Notes: generated by a model from the sequence alone, not told the origin. Counted from the first letter of the stretch, positions 1 to 13,360 are shown. The stretch is 64,000 nucleotides of DNA from Boswellia sacra (GCA_013180625.2 SNVD02011144.1:487990-551989); one strand, 5' to 3'. Program-made: numbers and translations.

Positions 1-1955
1 TGGGTGCATTAAACTCATTGGAATTTGCTGCCGACATAACGCGATCCTTTTGCATAGCATTATTAGGGAGATCGTTTCCTTTGATGCTGGATGCTGTCAT
101 GGAAGATCCACATGGTGAAGGCTCCTCTCGATTCTCACCATGAATTACAGAATTCTCAAGGGATCTCTTCTGGTCTCCAAGATTAAGTACAGTTTCCATG
201 GATTCACAAAGACGTGCTTCAGGGCCAAATTTTAGAACAGTCCCATTTCCCGTTGAAGGTCTATAGGTGGTTGCAGAGTCACCACACGATATAATTTGGT
301 GATTAGCCAAGTTTGGGGTTTCTAAACCAGCAATTGGTAGTCCATCAGGAGATACAATTACCTGACGATATTGGGAGGCAAAGTGCTTGTTTTTACGCCG
401 ACCAGCACCTACAGGAACATTTCTCATTGTTCCTCCAGCTGTCCAATATCTCTGGCAATTCTTGCAGAAATGCCTAGGTTGATTGACATTATAGTTATTA
501 AAATAACAAAACTTTGTGTCTAAACTGTTGCAACGTGGACACGGGAGGATCTTGTCTGGTCTCTTAAAAACTTTCTCTTGGTCTGTGTTGGTCTCGGCCT
601 GCTCTACCTTGTTCTTAGCATTAACTTGAAGCCCATTTGCTTGCACAGGAGTTTCATCTTCTTCCTTGACAGTGTTTAAGGAAGAGGACTTATCTCGCTC
701 ATTGGAATGCTCTGTCTGAGTACTTTCAGTTTCAGCTATAGTCATTTCTTTGCTAATGTCCTGAAAATTAGAAGGAAAAAAAATTTAAAAATACGTTTCA
801 AGCAGATTTAGAGATCATGTCCTTATCCCCAGAAGAAAAAGAAAAAGACAAGGGAGTTTTGACTGCATATCATGACTTATGAACGACTGATTTTATTGCT
901 AACTTCTAAATCTGAGATACACAAATTATTGCTGTATTGAACCCTGATTTTCTTTGTTTTTGACATAAATATATAAGAAAAACACTGTGCATCCAAGTAT
1001 CATATACAGATTTAACCCCAAAAAAAAAAAGCATCCATTAACCTGGAATTGACAGAAACAATCTATTTAAAGTTAACAAAAGCATTCATTAACCTGGAAT
1101 TAACATAGCCAAATCCCTTTTGAAGCAGCAAAACAAACCCCACCCTTCTAATAAATTCCACCATCTACTATCACTTCATGGTTGATGTCTGTTCCCCAGA
1201 AGAAGGAAAATGAAAAGAAATTTAAAAAATTCCATTTAAAAAAAAGGGAAAAAAATGCTTTTCCATTCAGAATAAGGACAAAACACTAGTGCTGTTTTTG
1301 TTAGCATGAAATTAGTTTGTGTTTTAGAATTGGAATCGAGCAACGATTGTAAGGTCCTAATTCATCCTGGCAAATGAATGCAATCAAAATAAAAACTATA
1401 AATATTAATTTTTTTAAAAAAAGGAAACCATAATGTCAAAAGTGGTAAATTATATTTTCTAAAATTAAACAAAAATCCCTAGCAAGTGCAGGAACCAAAA
1501 AGCAAAAAATTGCAATAGTACACCAAACCTTGTCTGCTTATTACACAGAATGAATGACAATAAACCAGCTTTTTCATGTACCCAATTCATCTTTATCGAT
1601 TCCATTGATTCCCTTCCTCCAAGTACAACAATACTATTTTTGCAGCAAACTAAACAATAACATATCACTCAAAAACATTAAAAACAAAAACAGTCCTTCA
1701 AAGCTCATGCTTTGCTCTCAATATAATGCAATACAAAACAAAACAAACACAAACAAGAGCTAAAGATTCCTTATTTGAAATCTCACTTTCTTGCAAAGAA
1801 TATGGAAAAACAACAACATGGGCACACATAAACTTGTACATACAAGTGAGTAGAACACAAACCGTGAGTTGCGGTGCGGCCGGAATCTGAGTTTCAGGCA
1901 CCGGAATCTTAGCACCGAAAAGCTTAATAGCTGGATCCTTGTTGGGTTCCGACAT
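1..1955 (-). CDS. CDF: Cycling Dof factor (CDF-type Dof zinc-finger transcription factor), 3' part outside the window
   Basis: Two exons are visible: exon 1 at 1955-1863 (31 codons) and exon 2 from 760 to the window edge, with a GT donor at 1862-1861 and an AG acceptor at 762-761; the intron is phase 0. The protein starts with the CDF-type N-terminus [14 protein letters not shown]. From about residue 105 to 157 it has the single Dof finger: CPRC, 21 residues, CKNC, then [24 protein letters not shown]. The stretch between is acidic and Ser/Glu rich, as in this family. CDFs are nuclear, bind AAAG-type sites and repress flowering regulators such as CONSTANS in the photoperiod pathway; in Arabidopsis they are degraded through GI-FKF1. 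The C-terminal interaction motifs would lie left of position 1. I chose the ATG at 1955 because it gives the family N-terminus, but an in-frame ATG at 2126 is open to it without a stop. Confidence 0.9.
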
Positions 1956-2170
1956 GTCTGCAGTGCAGTCCAGTGTTAGATATGCAAGAAGGAGAAGTTG
2001 TTTGCCAGCTTTGAAGAAGAAGCAAACCCCATAAATGGCAGAAAGAATGTTAAAGAGGTCGAGGAGAAATGACTTTTGAGAAGCACTTTTAAACAAAAGT
2101 GTTGTTTTCCGTCTCCGAAAACCCACAAAACCCTCTCAAGTAAGTCTCCAAAAATTAAAAGCATAAAGAG
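1956..2170 (-). promoter_or_regulatory. Leader of the CDF gene with upstream ATGs
   Basis: This is the presumed 5' leader. Reading toward the gene, an ATG at 2164 opens a 62-codon reading frame that ends at 1976, about 20 bases before the main ATG, in another frame. A second ATG at 2126 is in frame with the CDF start and would add 57 mostly hydrophobic residues. Neither resembles the CDF family. They could act as an upstream ORF or reflect a start further downstream of the cap site than assumed. The transcription start cannot be fixed from sequence. Confidence 0.4.
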
Positions 2171-5100
2171 CGTGAAGGATCAGAAGTCATTTCTTTATTT
2201 CTTTGCTTACTATTAATTAAATTAATTAATTTTTTTAAATAAATAAATAGAGAGGAAAAGTTGATTTACTTGCTGGAAGTCCTTCTCATGGTAGTCGTTG
2301 TGACTTGTTCGTCAATTTGGTTCCACGTGTAATTAAGTTAATAAAAGAAATTGGATCTACAGTTGGATATTAAAAGTGTGTACTCTACTCTAGCTTATGT
2401 AACACCTATCCTGATGTTGGAATTGGATAGCCTTTAAACTCACAAGTCATAAATTGGATCAGAAGGGATTACATATATCATCACTTTAACCCAAAAAAAA
2501 AATTAAAATAAAAATAAAACAAATAAGATAAGGTAAATTAATCTATTTAGAAGAAAAAATATACGATAGTGGTACTAATAATAAATAATAGTTTGGCAAG
2601 GCTATTGGATGAGTATTATTGCGGTAAATCTATTTTTGTAATTGTTGTTTTTGATGTATGTGGACAAAAGCGAGGGGAAGCCAGGTGGCGTCCAAGTAAG
2701 CAAAGGAGGAAGATTTGTTGAAGGCCAAGAGATAATGTAGTGGTTAAGAAAGGAGCTGACGTAGAAAAGGAAAAAGCGAAAGGGAGAAAAAGGAGTAAAA
2801 AGCGAGGAAAAGGTTAGGGATTTGGAAACGCCTACTTGTTGATTTGGAAGGAAGGAGAGAAGGGTTTCGCTTTTTACGCCGCCTTCAATGTCTTTGCTTT
2901 TGCTTAGGCCCCACCTTTTCAAAACCTCTTTGCTCTCTTGCATACACGCTCTGCCCTCCTCGTTCTAAATAACTATTACATTCCACCCCCCAAGTTCTGA
3001 AAAAACACTTTAAAAATCATAATTAAATTCCTTATCGTTATTGTTTTGGTGAGATAGACATGTCATAGTACCATGTTAAGGTATCGTTTGATGGAGAAAT
3101 ATTTAAAAAAGAAATACTTAAGTGAGACAGACATACTAAATCGATGTTTGATTATTTACATATTATCATAGATTGAATAACCATTGAGATTTCGTTTTTT
3201 TTTTTGTAAGTTTTAGTATCTAGTTGTTCCCTCTTCTTCTTTTTTTCCAAACCAATTTACTTAACTAGAATTCTATATGCCCTAAGGTTTGACACCTAGG
3301 CCATATAAAAAGAGAACATAGTTGTTCTTGTGTAACTTGGCTCTTTTAATCTATTGGAAACAAACAAACAAAAAGAGTGTGTGTGAAATCTAATTCGGTT
3401 ATCGACATCCGCACGTCATAGTTTAGAGAAAATTTAGACATAAGTCTTTTGGGTATAGAAAGCTTATGATTTTTAAGGTTAACAACAAAATTTAAGCAAT
3501 CAAATTTTTCTATGATAGTGACTCTGACAAACATTTTTTTATGACAAACCATTATACTATGTTACCATTTAATAGAATAGACTATTTCAATCCACAAAGT
3601 GATATTATGAGTTTGTCTCATCGTTTTTCCCCTTGTGATGACCTAAACAATTTCAATGTATGTATATAAACCCCCTAAACGGTTAGTTTTAATGGATTGA
3701 AACTAATAGTAAAGGGTATAGTCATGATTTTCAAAATATTATGAGACAACAAAATGTTTTGCCATAATTACTTGATAAATAAATGAACAAGATAGCGAAG
3801 CCAAAACCAAAAACCAAATAGGATGAGAAGTACAATGGATGTTCCCATTCCTATCTAGTTATATTTGTATATCAAGAGAATGAATGATAAAGGCAATCAA
3901 ATTAGCAAGTGGCTATGTTTATGAGTATTTATTTGGCAAGTGGCATCAAATGGCACAAGATGCTGGTTGCAAATTTTAGGTCGTAGGCTTATAGGTTCAA
4001 CGTTCGATGCAATTTTGTTTAAAATATTATAGGTGCAAAATTTATGTCTCCTTCGATCGAATAATGGACCACGTTTTTTTTAAATTGTTTCTCTCCTCTA
4101 ACAACCTAGAATCGACATATCATAGCTTTTTTTTTTTTTTAAAAAGATCTATATGTATAATAAATTACTTATTTTAATCCAACATTTTAAATGTAATTTA
4201 TCAGAGCTTAATATATTCTAAAATATATAATATAATATCGTTTAACTCTTCTTAATCGTTGGATTAAAATGAATTAGTGATATAAAATATGTGTCGAAAA
4301 TAGAATGATCCCAACAAAACTCAAATTTGGTACTTCTTTTTAGAGATTACCTTGTTACTGTATATCATAAGTTTGTCATAACATATTTCTTACCGCATAA
4401 GATACTCGAAATAATTGATCATCAAATGAATCTTCTAATAATAAGAACTTATTTATTATTAATAATTTAAAATTTTTATAATAATCATAAATTTATGTCT
4501 AATTTTAAAAATGTAAATTAAGAGATGTTATGTATATAACGTAATACAATGTGGCATTATCTTTTTTTCATTAGAAAAGCCAATATGTTTGTTTCCAAAA
4601 TGTCCTTTTTTACTGTTTTCGCTAAAGCTATAACGGTTGAAAGAAATGTTTATAAAGAGCTTTGTTTCTAGCCCATAAACCGTATCTGTAAGTTTGTAAT
4701 AAGCTGTGCGTCTGTTTTTTAAATTGTTTTTGAGAATTTATGAGAAATAATATCATAAATTTGAACGAAGAATTTATTCAGCAAATAAATAAAAATAAAT
4801 AAATGTGATTCTTATGTAATTTTTGTCATTGTGACAGTTATTTTGCCAAGTAAGGAAAGAAGTTATTGTGTAAAAAATTAAACAATTAATTTAAAATTCC
4901 CAAAACTAGCTAGTAAAATATATATTTTATTAACTGTTATTCCAGAAAATTATAAGAAAATAGAAATTTTCTCATATATTTTTTATTTCCTTGAAAATTA
5001 TATATATTCCCAAGAGCCCACAAGAACATTAAAGTTAATTTATAACTATTAAATTGAAAAGTCCTTTTCCCAACATTAATATGAACTTTGGTACATACAC

Positions 5101-5619
5101 TGTAAATTTTATTTTCAAACGTCGTGGATATGGATGGACAAAAAAATATTAAGTAGAATATATGGAAAACCTAGTACTTGAAATCATTGAAAAATAAAAA
5201 ATATATATATCAATATCTTTTTTAAGATATAATTTACAGCAACATATTTTAAGTTTTATGAGCATAAAAGAATTCACCAAATTGGTACGAACCTAGGTCT
5301 GGTTTTTGTTTGATACAACTAAATTAATGTTAGTTGTCCACGTCGATCATTAATGCATAATAGCTAGGTATAATTCTATTTTAATTTCTCAGGTGCAGTC
5401 CCATTAAAAGTTTATCAAAAACCTTTTTCGCGATTGATTATTGTTGTTGTTGTTTAAATTAAGAATAAAATTGAGAATCAATAAGGTTCTCGGAAAAATT
5501 TTGAAGTATGAAGCTAGTTATTCCCACATAAATATTTTAAATAAGACTAAATACTAAAATAAAATATATCTATCACTAATGAGGAAAGAAATAGATAATT
5601 AAATGGAAAATTATAACAT
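2171..5619. other. Intergenic DNA, no gene seen
   Basis: This is AT-rich sequence between the CDF gene and the copia element. The part at about 2600-2950 is less AT-rich and open on the minus strand for 113 codons, but the translation is Ser/Phe/Pro rich without a recognisable domain; it may be distal promoter or leader DNA of the CDF gene. From 3000 to 5619 there are only homopolymer runs, short AT repeats and stop-filled frames. Confidence 0.6.
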
Positions 5620-5624
5620 GAACT

Positions 5625-5972
5625 TGTAAGAGTTTTATGTAGATATTATGCAAATATTGTGTCATATTCTTTAAGAATAAGTTATTAACTTTAATCTGGT
5701 CATGATTTAGTCACTTCATATGAGTGATCTTAGGTATTAGTTATCTTATTATTTCTCTACAAGTTACTAGTGATTTAGTGATAAATCGTGATCCTACATT
5801 CATGGATTCACGTTATCATTCAGTTGATGTAACATCTCTATAAATGCTAGTTCAGTTTGAATAAAGTAATCCAGAAATTCACCTCTGTTAAGTATTTCGT
5901 AACAAACTTCTATTAAGTTATTCATAACATACGATATCAGAATTCTGCAGATTCGTGTCAAAGTGTGTAACA
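5625..5972 (+). repeat. 5' LTR of the copia element
   Basis: 348 bp, beginning TGTAAGAGTTTTAT and ending GTGTAACA. It aligns along its length with 10185-10511. Relative to the 3' copy it has short extra stretches near its end (around 5900 and 5935-5948). The first bases TGTAAG differ from TGTTAG in the 3' copy. Confidence 0.93.
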
Positions 5973-5973
5973 G

Positions 5974-5985
5974 TGGTATCATATC
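5974..5985 (+). other. Primer binding site of the copia element
   Basis: TGGTATCATATC begins one base after the 5' LTR and matches the plant copia PBS (complement of initiator tRNA-Met, TGGTATCAGAGC) with small changes. Confidence 0.85.
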
Positions 5986-6066
5986 TAAGGTTAGCTAACA
6001 AGGGCCACATGAGGGAGCCACAAAAGGGAGAAAGTGCTCGAGAGTCACTTTTATTGCAGAAGCAGT

Positions 6067-6930
6067 CATGGCTTCAAAGATTATATACAACCCGCAATTC
6101 TTTGCTTTGATGGTCACTATGATCATTGGAGCATGTTGATGAAGAACTTTTTCAGGTCTAAGGAGTATTGGCAGGTTGTGGCTATTGAAATTGATGAACT
6201 GGCAGCTGGAGTTACTTTAATGGATACGCAAAAAGCAGAGCTTAAGGGGCAGAGGTTGAAGGATCTCAAGGCAAAAAACTACTTGTTCTAAGTTGTTGAT
6301 CGCTCTATCTTGGAAACAATCCTTAATAGGGATACTTTCAGACAAATTGGGGACTCCATGAAGAAGAAGTTCCAAGGGACAACAAGAACGAAGAGGGTAC
6401 ATCTTCACGCGTTTCGTGCTAAGTTTAAAGCTCTACAAATGAAGACGAGTGAATCAGTTACAAATTATATCTCGAGGATGATGATAATCGCAAATAAGTG
6501 ACGCATCAATGAAGAAAGACTGATGATGTTACCATTATTGAGAAAATTATTCATTCTCTCACATCCAAATTTAATTATGTTGTTTGTGTGATTGAAGAAT
6601 CAAAAGATATTGACACCTTATCAATTGATGAGTTGTAGAGCTCAGTGTTGGTATATATATGAGCAGAAAATTATCCAACAAGACAGGAAGGAACAAGCCT
6701 TGCAAGCAGCCATAAATTCCAAAAGAGCTAGACATGGCAATAAGTGTTGGAAAGGCAAGAATGAGCGCAAAAAATCAGAGGAGAAAGCTGCTGATTCCCA
6801 AGGAGAAGGGAGAGGTCGTGATGGACAGAATTCATCAAGACAAAAATCAAGGTATGGAGACAAGTCAAAGGTTGATTGTTACAGCTGTCATTAGTATGGT
6901 CACATTAGTACTAAGTGCCGTACAAATTTG
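6067..6930 (+). pseudogene. Copia gag remnant
   Basis: Broken reading frames still show a plant copia Gag: an N-terminal FDGHYDHWSMLMKNFF block near 6097-6145, then the helical region typical of the UBN2-type Gag in pieces at 6310-6500, and a CCHC-type zinc knuckle VDCYSCH near 6870-6893. The codon after the knuckle's first half is a stop (TAG), which breaks the finger before YGHISTKC. Stops near 6288 and 6499 and frame changes show it is not translated as a whole. The likely original start is the ATG at 6067 (MASKIIYNPQ). Confidence 0.85.
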
Positions 6931-9900
6931 AATAAAAATTGTGATGAGAAGTCTAACTTTGCAGAAAAGGAAGAAGAAGAAATTTCCCTTCTTATGGTAT
7001 GTCAAACTAAAGAAAAGTATCAAAGAAATTTATGGTATTTAGATACTGGTTGTATTAATCACATGTGTGGTGACAGAAATCTATTTAATTATTTGGATGA
7101 ATCCTTCAAAAATGCTGTTAAGTTTGGTGATGACTCAACAATTTTGGTTATAGAAAAAGGGAGGATTTCTATCCAATCCAAGGGAAATTCTCATTCAATC
7201 TCTAATATTTTGTATGTTCTAGAGTTAAAAACTAATTTTTTTAGTATCGGACAACTTCAAGAAAAGTGCTATAAGATTTCTATCAAGAATAGAGTCTCTC
7301 GTGTCCAAGATAAAATAATGCGTTTGATAGCCCAAGTGAAAATGACAGCAAATCGGATGTTTTTGATATGTCTCCATCATACCAATCACTCATATCTTGC
7401 TATAAAATCAGAAGAAACAGCATGGTTATGGCATTACCAATATGGTCATCTCAATTTTGGGGGTTACAACACTTGCATCAGAAAAATATGGTCGTAGGCC
7501 TTCCAAAATTCGAATCTCCTTCAAAGATTTGTGAAGATTGTGTTGTTAGCAAACAACTCAAAGATGCTTTTCCAAAAGGGAAGGCTTGGAGAGTAAGGAG
7601 AGTACTTAAACTAGTGCATTCAGATTTGTGTGGACCGATAGAGCCACTATCCAATGGAGGTAAATGGTATTTTATATCCTTTATTAATGATTTTAGCAGA
7701 AAAACTTGGGTATATTTTTTGCATAAAAAGTCAGATGCCTTAACAACTTTTCAAAGGTTTAAAACACTAGTTGAGAAGGAAGCTGGTTGTCCAATTAAAG
7801 TATTAAGCACTGACTGTGGTGGAGAATACAACTCAGAGGCATTTGGACATTTTTGTGACAAGCATGGAATTAGAGGGCAATTGGCAGCAACCTATTCACC
7901 TTAACAAAATAGGGTTTGTAAGAGAAAGAATCGCATGATTCTTAACATGGTCCAAAGTCTTCTACAATGAAGCAATCTTTCTAAGATCTTTTGGCCCGAA
8001 GCAATTAATTAGAGTGTTCACATTTTAAATAGGTGTCCTACACAACCTCTTCAAAATATAACTCCGGAAGAAGCATGAAGTGGGCGTAAACCTGTGTTGA
8101 TCATTTTTGGGTGTTTGGGTGTATTTCATATGCCCATGTTCCAGATGAGAAAAGAAACAAATTAGATGACAAAGGCGAAAAATGTATTTTTCTTAATGTT
8201 AGTGATTGTTCAAAGGCTTATAAGTTGTACAATCCTATTACTAAGAAAATAATCATTAGCCATGATGTCATTTTTTATGAAGAGAAAACTTAGTTGTGTA
8301 GTAACAATACATTTGAACAGAAAATTTCAACAGATTTTAATGGAGAAAATGAAGAAATGCAGCAACAACAAATTGCAGCAGTGTTACCAGTTTCAGTACC
8401 TTCTGTTACGTCGCAAGTGACAGAACCTATTACATCAATCGTAACAGAATCATCTGCAGAAGTTATCACTCCAGAAAGCTCTCGTTCTCAACGAGTTAGA
8501 AGAAGACCAGCATGGATATCAGATTATCAAGTATCAGGACTTGATAATGAGGATCCACTTACACATTTTGTCTTATTTTCATATTGTGATCCTACAATAT
8601 TTGAAATAGCTGTCAAAGAGGAAAAATGGCAAAAGGCTATGGATGATAAGATTGCAGCCATTGAGAGAAATAATACGTGCGAATTGACTGAACTTCCAGA
8701 AGGGTAGAAAACAATTAGTGTGAAGTGGGTTTACAGGACAAAATTAAAGAAAAATGATGAAATTGACAAATACAAGGCACGCTTGGTAGCTAAGGGCTAC
8801 AAATAAGAGTTTGGCATAGACTACAAGGAGGTGGTTACTCCTGTTGCGAGGCATGATACAATCAGATTTTTTATTGCAGTAGCAGATCAAAACTCCTAGC
8901 CCATTTTCTAACTTGATGTGAAATCAGTGTTTCTACATGGACACTTACAAACAGAGGTATTCATTGATCAACCTCTTGGTTACATCATAAAGTTTATAAG
9001 CTAAAAAAAGCTTTAAATGGACTAAAGCAAGCACCTCGACCTTGGTATAGTCATATAGATGTTTATTTCTTAAAAGAAGGTTTCCAAACATGTTCATATG
9101 CTCATACTCTTTACACAAAAATTCGAAATGAAGGAAAGATGCTTGCGGTATATCTTTATGTAGATGATCTGATTTATATTGGAAGTGATAGTGCTATGTT
9201 TGAAAATTTTAAGGAGTCTATGATGCATGAGTTTGATATGTCTAATCTTGGCATGATGCATTATTTTCTTGGCATAGAAATTCTGCAAACAGCTACTGGG
9301 ATATTTATTTCTCAGAAGAAATATGTTCAAGAGATCTTAGAAAGGTTTCAGATGAAGGATTGCAACCTGGTTACTACTCCTCTAGTTGAGTTATGATTAA
9401 AGCTTGTGAAGAATCCTATGGGCAAAGAAGTTGATAGTATAATTTATAAACAAATTATTAGGAGTTTGATGTACTTAACAAACAACTCGGCCTTATATAA
9501 TGTATGCAATCAGTCTCATTCTCATTAGTAGATATATGGAGAGCCCAAAAGAGGTTTACCTACAAGCTACAAAGAGGATTCTACGTTACTTGCGTGGTAC
9601 TGCTGAATATGATCTATTTTATAAGATGAAACAAAACTTTGTTCTGTTCAGGTTCACAAACAGTAATTATATAGGAGATTTGGATGACAAAAAGAGCACA
9701 TCCAAAGATATGTTTATGATGGGTTCTACAACAGTTTCATGGTCATCAAAGAAGTAACCAATAGTCACTTTATCAACAACAAAAGTTGAGTTCGTTGCAG
9801 CAGCTTCTTGTGCATGTCAAACACTTTTGTTAAGGAAGATTCTTGAGGAATTTCAGCTCAAGCAACTAGGTTCTCCTCAAATATTTTGTGATAACATTTT

Positions 9901-10063
9901 AGCTATTAAGCTTTCAAAGAATCCTGTTCTACATGGAAGGTGTAAGCACATAGATGTGAGATATCATTTCTTGCGTGATCCCATAAAGAATGGAATCATT
10001 GATCTTGTTTACTACAGAAATAAAGATCAAGTGGCAAATATCTTCACCAAACTCTCAAATTGA
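6928..10063 (+). pseudogene. Copia pol remnant (protease, integrase, RT, RNase H)
   Basis: In order: aspartic protease with WYLDTG near 7033; the GAG-pre-integrase block LWHYQYGHLN near 7423; integrase core with HSDLCGP near 7618 and STDCGGEYNS near 7807; reverse transcriptase, with KWVYRTK near 8727 and YVDD at 9157-9168; and RNase H with SPKEVYLQATKRILRYLRGT near 9542 through KHIDVRYHF near 9939. Breaks are many: a frameshift near 7490, stops at 7902, 8291, 8705, 8803 and others. At 7920-7922 the codon where the catalytic integrase glutamate is expected reads AAG (Lys). The copia order, with integrase before RT, is clear. Confidence 0.92.
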
Positions 10064-10173
10064 CAAATTTTTTTGAAGCTTAGGAAGTTACTTGGAGTTT
10101 GCACTATTGAAGATCTGATTTGAGGAAGGGGTTTGCATGAGAATTAAACTGAACATTTCCCAATATTCAATTT

Positions 10174-10184
10174 AAGAGAGGGAA
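10174..10184 (+). other. Polypurine tract of the copia element
   Basis: The purine-rich run AAGAGAGGGAA lies directly before the 3' LTR, where plus-strand synthesis is primed in this family. Confidence 0.75.
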
Positions 10185-10511
10185 TGTTAGAGTTTTATAC
10201 ATATATTATGCAAATATTGTGTCCTATTCTTTAGGAATAAGTTATTGACTTTGATTTGGTCATGATTTCATCACTTCATATGAGTGATCTTAGGCATTAG
10301 TGGTACTATTATTTCTCTACAAGTTAGAAGTGGTTTAGTGGTAGATCGTGGTCCTATATTCATGGATTCATGTTATCATTTAGTTGATATAATGCCTATA
10401 TAAAAGTTATTTCAGTTTGAATAAAGTAATCCAGAAATTCACCTTTGTTTGTCGTAGCAAACTTCTGTTAAGTTATTCATAATATACAGATTCGTGTCAG
10501 AGTTTGTAACA
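10185..10511 (+). repeat. 3' LTR of the copia element
   Basis: 327 bp, TGTTAGAG to GTAACA, followed directly by GAACT, the target duplication that also precedes the 5' LTR. Confidence 0.93.
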
Positions 10512-10538
10512 GAACTCATATCTCAATTCATAAATCCC

Positions 10539-10572
10539 TTCTCTCTCTCTCTCTCTCTCTCTCCCTCTCTCT
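10539..10572 (+). repeat. (CT)n microsatellite
   Basis: A nearly pure CT run with one CCC interruption, 23 bp right of the copia target duplication. Confidence 0.95.
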
Positions 10573-13139
10573 AATATCATCAATCAGTTTCATAAAGTAC
10601 ATATCAAATATTAGCATTTAACTATACAGAGACAAGCCGATTGCTTAGGTTTGCTTTTTTGAACAAATTATATATATAAATTTCACGTGATGGCAAATTG
10701 TTTGTTTATTTTCTAGTCTAATTGGGAAGCTATAACATGGTGCAAGGTTGAATCTTATTAGAATTAGGAATTTTTATGAAATGTGAATAAGAATCGTTAT
10801 GGACTTATACTTATTCTTTTCTCTTATTCTTTTCTCTATGTAAAGAGAAGTATAACTATTCTAAAACACACTATATAGAGGAAAAAACATCCATACTTTT
10901 TGTTGTGTTGCATATTTTTTCAACCTCTATATATTATAAACTATTGCTATATATGGTAGATCTTGGACTACCACTTGCTTGTAACTAATATTCAAACATC
11001 ATTAGTAGACACTTTGGTAGGGAACTATCACGAAAATCAAACAACAATTCAAGAAAGAATACGAGGAGAAAATAGAAAGAAACCAAACACCAATTAGGGA
11101 AAAACAACTCTCTATTCTCAATAATCAATTCATTAATAAGCCTAAGAATTCAAATTACTAAAATGCTTAATTTATACTAGTCTAATTTTAATGACAGATA
11201 AGATAGATAAATCCAAACATATTGAAATTTGAGTCAAATTACGAAAAATTCAAATCCTTAATTGAGTCAAAATTTCTAAATATTAATTTTTAATTTAATT
11301 AAACCCTAAAATAAGCAAATAACAAAAATAACCTCAATAATCCTAAATTGAAATACTCCTATCATACATCACTCGTTTGACATAATTAAACAAATAGAGT
11401 GGAGTATTAGTTCATCTAACTTATAATTTAGATATGAATTTTCCGCTTTAAAAGATGAAAATATTGACGAGACTTAATTAAAAGTGATTGAATCAATGAA
11501 AAATTGTGTGTTTTGCTATTCTTTTGCCTTCTTAAAAAGTTACTAGATAGGAACAACACAAAAGAATCTATGAGGAGGAAATCACCATTCCTAGAAATTG
11601 ATTCAAATCACACCTTTTTTATCATAAATTTTCTTTCACATTAGAGCTAGATATAGAGAATCATAATCTTCCACGAAATTCACTAAAAATGCATGGCTCA
11701 TTAAATGTAATGTTAATGAGTAAGGCTACATGTATAATCAAATTCTACAATTAATTTCTTACAATCTTTGTTGATAAAAATTTTCTTGAAGAGAAAAAAA
11801 ATGAATAAGAGAAATTACAATGCATATCACAGTAATTATATCTCCAAAAAGATTTTTCCAACTTTAATTGTAAAGAAAGCTGATTATAAATGGGTTGTAA
11901 GTATAATATTATTCAAATATCATACTCAATTACTTTCAATTACTTGCCCTCTTTCTAAAAACAAGAGTTGCTGAAGTTCACTCATAATATTAAATTCTTA
12001 AACTCAATGGTGATTAAAAAAATAAAAAAATAAAATTTATCCTTAGACCAATTTGTCCCTTTTGAGCTAAATTCCTAATCTACCTCACAAGACTATATTA
12101 TATGGCTACTCAAAATGTTTTGGCAAAGCTAAGCCATTAAAACCTAGTTATTGATCATATTCTATATATGACTCGTAATAATGTAATTCTAGTGGATTGC
12201 TTTCTAAATAATTGAGTCGGTTAAATCTCTTACAAATATAACAAAAAATAAAAAGCATGTGATAAGTTTAAAAAAAAAAAAAAACCTTAGCCCTAGACAT
12301 ATAATTGAAAGTCTTAGGACACAGAACCAAGACAACGTAGATGTTGGATATGTTGATAAGTTCGAAAGGGACCACCAGATGTTGCCAAAGGATAAAGGGA
12401 GCTCCAAGAAAAAGATATGAATGTGATGGCAAGAAATGTCAGAACAATCTCATCCAAGCAATGGGTGATGTCCCTTTTGGGCCCCAGCCTCCAGTAGTCC
12501 TCAATAGTAAGCCCTTTTGTGTCCACAGCAAACGGTTTTGTTTGGGCCCACAAAAGTGCTTTTCCCACTTTTGCTTTTGGACTGCTTCCAACTTTACTTC
12601 AAAGATTTCCAAACACTAGTCATGATTAAATGTATAGCATGGAACTTTTTGTGTAAATTCATAGACATAAAGCGGATGACTCGAGTAGCTAGGCATAAGA
12701 TGCTCTATAGATTCAAGATATACAGGTCATGTAAACAAGAATTCTTGTGAAAATAATGTTTATAATGTGTTGAGTTATTACTTTGAGTGCCGGTGGTTAT
12801 TTTGATCCGAGAGTTTTGACGTTATCTTTAAGATCTTTTTTTATATTAATAAATCTTTTTATATATCGAACTTTATTTATGTCAATGTTATTAGATATTA
12901 TTTAATGCACTATTTAGCACTATAGAATCTACATTTTATGTCTAAACTCTTAAGTTTTGTTTCAATATTATTAACCTTTATTCCTTAATTATGGTATCGG
13001 TACTACTATGGTATCGTAAAAAAATCTTATCCCTCAAGAGTCATCATTGAGATGTATTAAATTTTTTTCTTTATTTAAATTTTTTAAATATATTTTTGTC
13101 ATAATAAAAAGAGAAAATTGCTTTATTTTAACTTTATAT

Positions 13140-13360
13140 TACTTTATGTTATACTAAAAGATAATAAATTTTTATATACAACTAAGTTATACAACTTTAC
13201 TTATGTAATTTAACATGTTATAGATTATTGGATGAGCTATTTTCACTTTATTTATTAAAAATTTTTAATTTATTTTTTTAATTTTATCTATCTAATAAAT
13301 TTATATCATCTTAAATTCTATATATTAAATTATACAATTTAATTATATCTTAATATTTTA
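13140..13360. repeat. AT-rich MITE-like segment, same family as 38080-38273
   Basis: It shares several blocks in the same order with the clearer copy at 38080-38273: TATACAA followed by AGTTATACA, then TTATTGGATG, then the core ACTTTATTTATTAAAAATT (TTTTATTTATTAAAAATT in the other copy), then a block with AATAAATTTATA. The ends are degraded and no target duplication was found. Confidence 0.5.

Larger units (their letters stand above)
5625..10511 (+). mobile_element. Ty1/copia LTR retrotransposon, degenerate
   Basis: A complete but dead element of 4887 bp. It has two LTRs starting TG and ending CA, a primer binding site matching the 3' end of initiator methionine tRNA, a polypurine tract, and gag-pol remnants in the copia order protease, integrase, RT, RNase H. 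It is flanked by the 5-bp target duplication GAACT at 5620-5624 and 10512-10516. The coding region has many stops and frameshifts, and by eye the LTRs differ at roughly one position in nine plus small indels, so the insertion is old. Confidence 0.95.

Noticed and set aside
2602..2943. 113-codon minus-strand ORF upstream of the CDF gene
   Set aside because: No recognisable domain; composition is Ser/Phe/Pro rich, and position suggests promoter or leader DNA.
12204..12750. Overlapping ORFs of up to 92 codons on both strands
   Set aside because: No family, no conserved start or splice context; a fragment of an old repeat is possible but cannot be supported.
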